DNA from: Liolophura sinensis
Taxonomy: Eukaryota; Mollusca; Polyplacophora; Chitonida; Chitonidae
DNA length: 64,000 nt
NCBI RefSeq assembly: GCF_032854445.1
Contig: NC_088300.1
Location: 4,342,001 to 4,406,000, forward strand
Direction of reading: 5' to 3'
Both the position numbers and the translations under genes were made by a program. Shown here piece by piece: positions 12,401 to 23,500 of the stretch. Every line of letters starts with the position of its first letter. The stretch's first letter is position 1. The notes beneath the pieces are model-generated. The model had not been told where the DNA came from. It searched no databases and saw only the letters and a list, made by a program, of their open reading frames with translations.

Positions 12401-15400
12401 CAACGCATAGATTCTGGTCAGAGCAGATTACAGGCTTTGTAGTACTGAGGTCAGAAGTTCGATTTGGATCGAGCACGGCTTAAGGCCCGAAGGTGTGTCA
12501 GGTACTTGCCAGGTGCACGGCTTCCTACGGGCTTCTTCTCATCGTTAATTACCATTGCAATTTATTAATGGAATATCAAATATAAAACGATGACAAATTA
12601 AAAATACTAACTGTCTTAATATTACGATCTGCCTCTTTCAGTCACTGATGAATGAAATTAACAAGGTTTTGATAAACTTGTGCTGACATAGGGTTGAAAT
12701 AAGCTGTAGGTGAAGTTGTCCCTCTGAAGCCAATTACCCAAAGAGAGTATCTCAATAACTGTCAAAATTATTTTCTGGGAGCCATCTCCTTCGCCAAGCC
12801 AAGTAATGTCTATAAATGTGAAATAAATTAGGAAACAATTTGGCTCTGAAGGCTCTGTGTGTGAAGCACATGGGCTCAAAATGCCTTATCAATCAAGCTT
12901 TTCTACACTACTGTTGGGACTGTTGATCTGTCCTGACCTGTTACGCACTTCATTTTCTCAAGACAGTGCCAGACATATGGTGCAGGCGCCAGAACGAGCC
13001 ACCAGTGCTCATGGACACGAATTTGATGTCGTCTTCGTAACGGGCTCGGATGGATCCAAAAAATATCAGTTTTACCAGGCCGCACATGCCTGTAAGTTCA
13101 GTTTCTCTTCTCTTTATAAAGTATCAATATAGGCATATATATTACTTGATTGTTGTCTGGTCAAATCCGTGTAGTTCTGGTGTTTCACGCCCGCGCCTTG
13201 TCACGAGGTATAGTTTTGNNNNNNNNNNNNNNNNNNNNNNNNNNNNNNNNNNNNNNNNNNNNNNNNNNNNNNNNNNNNNNNNNNNNNNNNNNNNNNNNNN
13301 NNNNNNNNNNNNNNNNNNNNNNNNNNNNNNNNNNNNNNNNNNNNNNNNNNNNNNNNNNNNNNNNNNNNNNNNNNNNNNNNNNNNNNNNNNNNNNNNNNNN
13401 NNNNNNNNNNNNNNNNNNCACGCCCGCGCTTGTCACGAGGGTATAGTTTTGGTGTTCCACGCCCGCGCTTGTCACGAGGGTATAGTTTTGGTGTTCCACG
13501 CCCGCGCTTGTCACGAGGGTATAGTTTTGGTGTTCCACGCCCGCGCTTGTCACGAGGGTATAGTTTTGGTGTTCCACGCCCGCGCTTGTCACGAGGGTAT
13601 AGTTTTGGTGTTCCACGCCCGCGCTTGTCACGAGGGTATAGTTTTGGTGTTCCACGCCCGCGCTGGTCACGTGGTATAGTTTTTGGTGTTTCACGCCCGC
13701 GCTTGTCACGAGGGTATAGTTTTGGTGTTCCACGCCCGCGCTTGTCACATTGGTATAGTTTTGGTGTTCCACGCCCGCGCTGGTCAAGTGGTATAGTTTT
13801 GGTGTTTCACGCCCACGCTTGTCACATCGATATAGTTTTGGTTTTATACACCCACGCTGGTCACATCGGTACAGTTTTGCGTTTCACTCCCCGCGTTGGT
13901 CATATCTGTATAGTTTTTGGTCTTCCATTCTGCGCGACACTGTCATAGCATGCATGGTACACTCCAAACGTGTTCATTTTAGCCGAAAATTTGTTGTCTG
14001 AGAAATGCTAGAATGCATTTTATTATTATAACATATTACGTTGCCATATTCAATTAATTCAATTGTTAATTTAATGCAATCTTTGAGTTGATTTATCAGA
14101 CAAAAGACTTTCTGTTAAATTTAACAGAATATTTTTGAGAGTACTACGACCGTACACGAAATCTGTATGACGTGATACAATCCAGATCAGAGCTGCCAAC
14201 TTTAGGTTGTAGTTTTACGTCTCGGGGTCATCTGAGGCGACTGTTTCTATAGCTTCCGGTATGACTAGACTTGATCTGTGTCGGTAGCCATCTTTGTGAG
14301 ATATTCCAAATGTTTTTAGTAGCAGGAACTTTCAAGTCACTTATCCTTTACAGCTGGATTGCTTTTAATTCGTAAGCAACAAATTCCTAAGAAAATCATT
14401 TTGGCAATACCATGCCCAGAGATATTCACGAAGATAAAAATAAAATCAGAATATCTTTTTAGTTGATGAACTTGCTTTGCGTTTGGACCTGACCGATCAA
14501 ATGGGAGGTCGTGCAATTACAATGGATGCGGTTTCATCTATATGTTAACCCGGTGATCTTCATATGAAAATGAATTTTACATGAATACGATGTAAAGTAA
14601 ACGCCTCTCTGTAAGTCTTTATGTATTAATTATTTCCCACAGAAAATACATGGGCTGATAAAGTAGTCTGATATAATCAATACCATATGCCACCGGAGAC
14701 CTCTGTCATGGAAAAAACACAAACGGGCTGTTGTGCCATGCGGAAGAAGTGAACTCACCAGAGCTCACGGTCGTCTCGTTTATAAACGTGTTGAGCGAAG
14801 GTCCAGGGTGACTTCACTACCAGAAACTATTCCAGGCAACTTGTGAACAAATTTTCTATCCATTCCAGTGAAAGGATTTCGAAACAGTAAGTGTCCTATG
14901 TTAAATTTAAATGGTACCGCTGATACTAAGACATACCCACTCTTCCTTTCCTCAGGCCATCTAGCTATCACGTTGGCTGTGTTGGGACGTGTGTTCAGAT
15001 GATCTCCACAGTTTACCTGGTGGTATTTTCCCAAGACCCCGCGGAACTCTTTGGTTTCGAGCCGTTTGAAATTCCGGCTTATTGCTCCTGTCAGAACATC
15101 GGCAGCTCTTTAGCCAGAAAAGGTAGACAAGGGGAGAGAGCAATGAATGTCACAGAAATAGTGACAACCAGAGAAGAACGCGTCAGTGATACCTTCGGCA
15201 CCTTGACCGGCAACAGGACAATGTCTGACATAACAAACAACACGAAATCAGACTGGTATAACAGTTCTATATCTATCGTCTCTAACAGTACCGTACCTGT
15301 TGTCGAACATGATGTATCTAATGGCAACATGTCTGGTGTATCTATCGATACCGTTCAAGGTGTATCCAACGGTACCTTCCCTGGTGAATCCAACAGGAGG

Positions 15401-15643
15401 CGTTCAGTCGGAGCCCGCAGAATAATGTCAGAGATATCCCGAGTAATTTCGGGCGCATCCAACAGAAAAATGGCAGACAAGTTCTATCGTCAAATGAAAG
15501 AAATGTCAAACAGGAGGCCTCCAGCAATATCACACAGAAACATCTCGGATCTTGCCGAGGGATTTTCGGGATTATCCAAGAATTCCACGTCAGATTTGGT
15601 CAACAGTACAAAGCAGGAATCTCTTCACGGAACTGAGAGCTAA
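9467..15643 (+). CDS. Secreted cystine-knot protein, Spaetzle-like (paralogue B)
   Basis: Exons 9467-9867, 12967 to about 13091/13095, and 14956-15643 (TAA). As in paralogue A, the ATG is the first base after a TTCTTCCAG acceptor. Features: signal peptide (MVSAKCLIWVMIILGTVM), a pro-region with RCCPRS, TTCQRK and QVCETS, then the shared HDNDMCCPT junction. Exon 2 aligns with A (TARHMVQAPER; KKYQFYQAAHAC). Exon 3 carries GCVGTCVQM (CxGxC) and FEPFEIPAYCSCQN (CxC). The remaining 180 or so residues form a Ser/Asn-rich tail with about ten N-x-S/T sequons. If complete, about 405 residues. The obvious exon 2 donor (T|GTAAGT after 13091) leaves phase 1, while exon 3 needs phase 2. A weaker donor after 13095 (AA|GTTCAG) restores the frame and the conserved Cys; otherwise this allele is frameshifted or mis-assembled. 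Function: probable extracellular signalling ligand, possibly of Toll-type receptors (inference from resemblance). Confidence 0.68.
9868..12966. other. Intron 1 of cystine-knot gene B
   Basis: About 3.1 kb between exons 1 and 2. The only recognisable content is a decayed reverse transcriptase at about 11071-12035. The rest (9868-11070 and 12036-12966) is unique AT-rich sequence with no supported exon. Confidence 0.5.
11071..12035 (+). mobile_element. Decayed reverse transcriptase of a Penelope-like or related retroelement
   Basis: Conceptual translation across stops and frameshifts gives RT landmarks in order: YWIPKMRKST then KSRFIAA (about 11071-11130), TWEFSTLYTT (about 11210), NNKAFFSF..YHSWDV..FEFLIKNIYVKFGGNI (about 11320-11440), the catalytic box TKRYIDDLLALDNPY (about 11566-11620, YxDD type), FDIVNYPYLT (about 11752) and DDFNHRHKLLLQKIVCQGYS (about 11865-11925). 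This order matches the RT family with the FSTLYTTLPH, IPMGTN and RYIDD motifs, which I associate with Penelope-like elements. Several in-frame stops make it a dead copy. No endonuclease domain was recognised. Confidence 0.72.
13150..13935. repeat. 39-bp minisatellite containing an assembly gap
   Basis: The unit is about 39 bp (TTTTGGTGTTCCACGCCCGC then GCTTGTCACGAGGGTATAG). Seven or more near-identical copies follow the gap, then four diverged ones to about 13935. It lies in intron 2 of cystine-knot gene B. Long frames on both strands are repeat artefacts. Confidence 0.9.
13219..13418. other. Assembly gap of exactly 200 N
   Basis: Two hundred consecutive N within the 39-bp array. A round 200 suggests a placeholder, so the true array length is unknown. 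Confidence 0.98.
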
Positions 15644-17549
15644 AAACAAATAGAAGGCCTTGTCAAATATTCCGTAGTAATTTGCCATTTTCCATATTAC
15701 ATTCTACCTGCCTAAAACCAAAATCTAATTTGTGCATATTTATGTCCAATCTTATTGTTTAAACATTGCACTTAGAGTACTTAAGTACATGGTGTTACAA
15801 AAGTGAATTCTGTGCCCTTTGCTAAACGACCAGCCACGCTGTTTTACTTATCAAAAACATATTCATTCATAAGTGTCATTTTATATCACCACTGCCGTCC
15901 GCATTTTCGACATAATGGCGCTGTTCCGTGCCTGAAAAGTCGTAGACGATGGCAAAAGTTTGATATTAATGTGCCAATGTTGGATACTCCAAATTGCATA
16001 AATTGTTTTCAAATCCATTAGAAATGAAAACGTATAATTTTGTTGACAATGTAGTGTAATAAAGGTATGAAGATGGACCCTTATCTGCATTATTTAAGCC
16101 ACCGGTTGACTGTTGGCTGGGTGTGAGTGGAGAGACAAACGCCTTGTGCTACTGCGGCTCCTCAGATGACATACGGGAATACATAATACGTCTTATTTAC
16201 GGTACTCTTGTTCCTTACCGAGATGGCTTCGGCTCGATTTCCAGTTTGTTTCCATATTGACTATCTTGTATTGGTTTTACAGTTGTATGGATTACCAATA
16301 TGGGTTCTACAAATCTATGGACAATGACCCAATTTAGAGTTTGTCCCTGAGCTTGGCCTGTTCGATGTGACCATAGTTGTGAATAAGTCCACCGTATTGG
16401 ACTTAATTATACGGACTGAAAATCCGCGGGGAATCGGTAGACATCTGACCTTGTCGGAAGACACTGTGTGGTTGTGTGACCTGTCTTTTTGGAAAGTACA
16501 GAAACAGTGGTAATTTGGGAATCAATGTCCCCACCTGTCAGTACATACAGGCATAGTTCTCTCCAAAGCATCTCGGAAATCTAAGATATTAATAAAACAC
16601 AACGCTTGTCAAGCTGTAAGATTTTCTGCATTTTAACACCGTATCACACCACCTTTCTCATCAAGTGTGCGCCTTTCTAAACCACAACATCCAGTCTTGA
16701 TAGAAGTGATGTGTGCCGGCCAAACCGTTGTCAGCTTTTTGGGGTTCTTCTTTCTTCCTCTTTATCGTATTTACGTCATTTGGGTTTAACATCGCACTCA
16801 AGATTTTTTCACTTACACGACAGATATTAATACCATGTGTGGAGGAAGCTAGAGTCCCCTGATATCGGCCATTGGAACATTTTCACGTGTGAGAACAGAA
16901 GTGTGTCCTCATATGTAAAGGGCAGTTTCCTAGTTTTAGCATGTTCTCTGCAGCCTGGAAGTGTTCCACAGAGTTTAATGTTGTTGTCTTAAACGCATCT
17001 ATTTCAGGTTTATGCTCTACTGAGGAATTCTTCATTTATACCAAAGGTATCAATGTTGTGGGTAAGGGAAACAAACGCACCAGGGTAAACCAATGACCTT
17101 TGGCAAGTTAATGACGAACTTTCCAAAGAATGATGTACAGACTTTATTACATGCCATACTGGTGGAAGACAAGTGGTCTTCCATGAACAGAAGACAGAGC
17201 ATACCTCACCATGAATACTGTTAAGAGCTTATCTCAGATTAGATCATATCTAGGGAAATCCGATCCATTGTGCGCCTTCTGGTAAGGAGTCTTACAGAGC
17301 CATATCTCACTCCTGCCATCAAGGCAAACTACAAAATGGGCCTTCACTTGTACAAGTTTCGGAATACACCTTAAGGAAATAATAAGTAATAAATATGACA
17401 CAAACTACATTTGTTTTATATAATTATTTACTTCTTGCAATCTGAGAAACTGGTTGTATGACCGGCATACTCCCTCATTTGCACATATCCACAAGATGCT
17501 ACCACAGAATATTACTACATTTCCGTAAGAAAATTTCATCAGTTGGTAC
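15644..17549. other. Convergent intergenic interval, cystine-knot gene B to FANCM 3' end
   Basis: Contains the 3' UTRs of two convergent genes. No supported coding exon. A TTTATT at 17143-17148 (AATAAA on the minus strand) is about 400 nt beyond the FANCM stop and is a possible polyadenylation signal. A weak repeat (TTTGGGTTTAACATCGCACTC) lies at about 16778-16860. Confidence 0.4.
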
Positions 17550-20500
17550 TTATGTCATTGAGCTGGCAGGGACCATTGTCAGGCAGAAATGATGTTGTAG
17601 CATGTCTCGCACGGCCTTCGCTTTTGATTCTGAGAGCTGTCCTTTTGTTTGTATAGCTCTGATTGAACTGAAACAAGAGCCATAAATCAAGGTGATTGAG
17701 TAATAACCATAGTGACAGTAATTTAACATCAGTAAAATTTGTTTGATTTGCTTTCTTTTCGTTTATTGTTACTTTCAACCTAGCTCACTAGCTCAGACCG
17801 TTGAAGTGCGGGCTTACTGCAACTGCCCAAGACCCACAAAGCCACAGGTTCAAATCCAGTTTTCACTGGTTTTGCTGTGAAGAGATTTGTCAGGTACCTG
17901 CAGAGAGCACTGGTTTACCTCAGTTTCCTCCACCCATAAAGCTAACTGTAATCATACATGTACATGTCAGCCAGGTGAAACATTTTTGTGTATGGTTTTT
18001 AACACCAATAAACCAATCAATCCACTTTTATAGTGAGAACTGCTGAAAATGTTTTTGAACCATAATCAGATGGTGATATTTGCCACAACAAATTGCCATA
18101 TGACCGTTCCTGAAAATCTAAAGTCATTTAACCACACGTAGCTTGTTTAAGGTGGATAGGAAGACAGGTCATCTTCATATAGCAATACACACCTACACAA
18201 AGAACAGGGTATGACCCAGGAGCCTCTCACCAATGCGTTTGCTGTGAGTTCAGGTAAAGAACTCATGGAAGGTGTATGTTGACATGATGAAACGTGTATG
18301 TAAACATGATGGAAGGTCTACATCAACACGATGGAAGGTGTATGTAGAAGTGATGGAAAGCGCATGTAGACGTGATGGAAGGTGCATGTAGACGTGATAG
18401 AAGGTGTATGTAGACGTGTTGGAAAGTGCATGTAGACATGATGGAAGGTGTATGTAGACGTATTGGAAAGTGCATGTAGACGTGATGGAAGGTGCATGTA
18501 GACGTGATGGAAGGTGCATGTAGACGTGATGGAAGGCGTATGTCGACATGATAGAAGATGTATGTAGATGTATTGGAAAGTGCATGTAGACGTGATGGAA
18601 GATGCATATTGATGTGACGGAAGGTGCATATATACATGATGGAAGGCGCATGTAGACGTGATGGAAAGTGTATGTCAACATGATGGAAGGTGTATGTAGA
18701 CGTGATGGGACTGTATGTCAACATGATGGAAGGTCTATGTCAACACGATGGAAAGTGTATGTAGACATGATGGAAGGTGTATGTAGAAGTGATGGAAAGT
18801 GCATGTAGACGTGATGGAAGGTGCATGTAGACGTGATAGAAGGTGTATGTCGACATGATAGAAGGTGTATGTAGAAGTGGTGGAAAGTGCATGTAGACGT
18901 GATGTAAGGTGCATATAGATGTGATGGAAAGTGTATGTCAACATGATGGAAGGTGTATGTAGACGTGATGGGACTGTATGTCAACATCATGGAAGGTCTA
19001 TGTAGACGTGATGGAAGGTCTATGTAGACGTGATGGAAGGTGCATATAGATGTGATGGAAGGTGTACGTAAACATGATGGAAGGTCTATGTCAACACGAT
19101 GGAAAGTGTATGTAGACATGATGGAAGGTGTATGTAGAAGTGATGGAAAGTGCATTTAGACGTGATGGAAGGTGCATGTAGACATGATGGAAGGTGTATG
19201 TCGACATAATAGAAGGTGTATGTAGAAGTGATGGAAAGTGCATGTAGACGTGATGTAAGGTGCATATAGATGTGATGGAAGGTGCATATATACATGATGG
19301 AAGGCGCATGTAGACTTGATGGAAGGTGCATATATACATGATGGAAGGCCCATGCAGACGATGGGAGGTGCATATATACATGATGGAAGGCGCATGTAGA
19401 CTTGATGGAAGGTGCATATATACATGATGGAAGGCCCATGCAGACGATGGGAGGTGCATATATACATGATGGAAGGCGCATGTAGACTTGATGGGAGGTG
19501 CATATAGATGTGATGGAAGGCGCATGTAGACGTGATGGAAGGTGCATATAGATGTGATGGAAGGTGCATATAGATGTAATGGAAGGTCTACGTAAGCATG
19601 ATGGAAGGTCTACGTCAACACGATGAAAAGTGCATGTAGACGTGATGGAAGGTGCATATAGATGTGATGGAAGGTGTATGTAGACGTGTTGGAAAGTGCC
19701 TGTAGACATAATGGAAGGTGTATGTAGATATGTTGGAAGGTGTACGTAAACATCATGGAAGGTCTACGTCAACACGATGGAAAGTGTATGTTGACGTGAT
19801 GGAAGTTGTATGTAGACGTGATGGAACTGTATGTCAACACAATGGATGGGGTTCACTACATGAGGACGTGATGGAAGGTGTATGTAGACGTGTTGGAAAG
19901 TGCATGTAGACATGATAGAAGGTCTACGTCAACACGATGGAAGGTGCATGTAGACGTGATGGAAACTGTATGTCACGATGGAAGGGGTTCACTACATGAG
20001 GTGGAGACGGTGGACGGTATGCAATCAAACTGCGTGAGGACGTGATGGAAGTTGTGTGTGAAGATGGTGGACGGTACGCGTAGCAAAACTGCGTGAGGAC
20101 GTGATGGAAGATGCGTGTGAAGACAGTGGACAGTATGCATTCAAACTGCGTGAGGACGTGATGAAAAATGCGTGTGAAGACGGTGGACGGTATGCGTAGC
20201 AAGCTGCGTGAGGATGTGATGGAAGGTGCGTGTGAAGACGGTGGACGGTACGCGTAGCAAAACTGCGTGAGGACGTGATGGAAGGTGCATGTGATACACA
20301 TGTAACTGATGGTATACATAGACAGGATGACAAAAATACTTCGTATCTTACCTGTTACATAATTCTGTGAGGTTTTTAAATCCGTGACACAAGTTTAGGG
20401 CATTTATGTAACTGATCCGTGGCAAGTTGGTGAAAAAGTTCAGCCACTGCCAAAAAAAACGTTTCATACAGGTAAATGTTGTATATCAGGAAATAGGACA

Positions 20501-23500
20501 TAATACAAGAAAATATAGCATAATACAGACAAAGAATATGACATCACACAGACACAACTCACATTCAATCTTAATAATTGCAGTGATTACACAATCAGGA
20601 AGACTTGCCAAATGCATGCAAAAATGAAAAATATCCTGAGTAAAAAAGCCTTAACATAATGAAAACATGTACAGCAGATATCTGAGGATAGCAAATAAGA
20701 TGTCAAATTACATTAGCTGGAAAAAATATCCTTGAATAAGCATTGGAGTAGCCACTCCATTCAACATCCATGTTTATGGCAAAAGCTATTTTGTACACAA
20801 ACAAAAGACATTTTTAAATTGAAGTCAGAGAATGTAAACTAGGAGATGGCAGGGAAGGTATATGACATAAGGATACATTCTCATACTGACATGTTCAGGA
20901 TAGCAAGGTAAACCACATGAACGCTCAGATCATTCCTGTATAGACATTTGTAAAGACATCAATCAGTTTTGCTTCTGTCAAAATATTTACCTGTATAACT
21001 GTTTAATTACTTCATTTAGGTTTTATATTTTGTTTATATATTTTTTCTCATAACCCTGTTCATATGGACACATGAAAATTAATATACATGTACAAATTAG
21101 TGTTACATGACTAAATGGTTCTCTGCACAGGTGACAGGTTACATGTGCATTTTCACTGGCTGACTGATGCTTTAAATATGATATTATCTAACCAATCAAA
21201 ATAGAAAAACTTCTTACACACTTGATATAATGATTATTTTTAAGACACAAGTGCTGGCATTAAAGTCAAGCAGATACTATGGTTCTTTACAAACATTTTA
21301 GTTAAGAAGTCAAATTGTTTTACTTTCAAGAAGATATTAATTCTTGTCTCTGTCAAAAAGAAGTCAATAAAGGTCTTAAAAAAACTATATTTTTCTGAAA
21401 TGCAGCCGAGTTAAAAGTGACATTTTATGCCTAGAATAACAAAGAGCTGAAAGTCATGGTGGTATGTTCCAGAATAAGTTGGAAACCAATCAGTTGGTTC
21501 GAGATGAAATGACAATAAAGCATTTTATGTTAAAAAAGAAGAGACAACTCGAGGCCAAATGTATATATGCATCAACAAAGTATCCCAGAGGAAGTTGAAA
21601 CAGTATAACTTTTTGTTTTTGTCATGTAGCATAACTGAGATATTTAAAGCAAAATGGCACACATTGAGACAATCAGCTGATGTATCTATAACTTGAGAAT
21701 GCAGCTGTTTCTGCTTGGATCAGCTGAACCCATTTTTGCCTTGTAACCATACGACCATGGGGTACAAGTGATGAGACATCCTGGGTCCTGTTGCGCAACC
21801 ATGACCTTGTAACAATTCTGCATTATAAGCTGATTTATATCGTTAACAAGAATGCCAGAAAAAAATATCTGTGGCTATCAATTCTGAACTCTCTTCCAAA
21901 ATAACTCAACTTATATTTTCTACTGCCTTTCTTTCAAGTACCCATCTACAAAAAATGAATAAATACCTGTTGCTGATATGGGTTGAGATCTAGATTCGCA
22001 CGGATGGCCATTCCTTTCCTCTCCTCCAACTTGCACAGGTCTGTCAGCAGCCCAGCGGATTCCTCTGAAGCACAAAATACACGCCAGTTTACAAACTGAA
22101 GTGGACAACTTGTCCCATCCATACATATACATGTATCTCTAAATTTGAAAATAAAAGTGTTTGTTTATTTATTTGATTGGAGTTTACGCCATACTCAAGA
22201 ATTCCTTACATCATTTTTATATCATGGAAGTCGGATTGTCAAGCCGAGGAATTCATAGAACCAAGAGGAATCCATCAAGAAAACCTGTTTAAAGTTTGTT
22301 AAACCTGTTAAAATTAAAGATGAAGGGTCCAACAGCCGCAGAGAGCCAGCCCACACAATATATAACTGCCAGAGCAAAGGCCCCTGACAAAGTGGTCAAG
22401 TGTTAAATTATCCCACCGCAAGCATGCTTACATGTCTACATGTCAATCACCAACCCATTTGGAGCAGATTTTCTCCCAGATGATTTCCCCCTCAAAACAT
22501 GTATACATGTGTAACTTTTCTCCTCTTGTCAGTACTATATCCACACTATTTCACATCAATTACAGTGTAGATGACCTATATGTACACATATGTGGCAATA
22601 TAATACAAATACATGACCTCCACATCATATTCCATGTAGAATACTTCAATCTGAAGTCCGTCATCAGAAAGTTAGCTTGTTTGAGGAAAAATACCAGTTA
22701 CATCTACTATTCTGATTTGGTGTATCCTTATAGCATGACATGAAAGATGCTCCATTAGGCTTGTTTTGTTGTATGCAGTTAAACATGCTTTCTACTACAC
22801 ATGTATTACAGACACATCATCATAGTGTCTTCTAACAGGGTAGACCAAATGTTGACATATTTAAATACAGTGCTGCTGCACTGGAAAGCCATGTTGAACA
22901 CACCACACATGACCTACTGCCAGGAAAGGTGTTTTGACTGCACAGTCAAGCAACTCTTCCAGCCAATATTTTCCTACAAGTAGCATGCATCTCGATTATG
23001 CCTACATGTATAAAAGGGAAAGTTAATCATTTCTGGTTAATACTGGACAGACATTCCGATGATAAAATACATGTAATACCAATAAAAAGGTTTCATTGGT
23101 ATAACATTGGTGGAGATACACATAGGTATAACATTGGTGGAGATACATGTACATGTAGGTATAACACAGGTGGAGATACATGTAGGTATAACATTAATGG
23201 AGATACACGTACATGTAGGTATAACATTGATGGAGATACACGTACATGTAGGTATAACATTAATGGAGATACACGTACATGTAGGTATAACATTAATGGA
23301 GATACACGTACATGTAGGTATAACATTGATGGAGATACACATACATGTAGGTATAACATTAATGGAGATACACGTACATGTAGGTATAACATTAATGGAG
23401 ATACACGTACATGTAGGTATAACATTAATGGAGATACACGTACATGTAGGTATAACATTAATGGAGATACACGTACATGTAGGTATAACATTGATGGAGA

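Noticed and set aside
18250-19709. Overlapping minus-strand frames of 130-207 residues ([10 protein letters not shown] repeats)
   Set aside because: All are frames through the 22-bp minisatellite with no distinct domain or splice partner.
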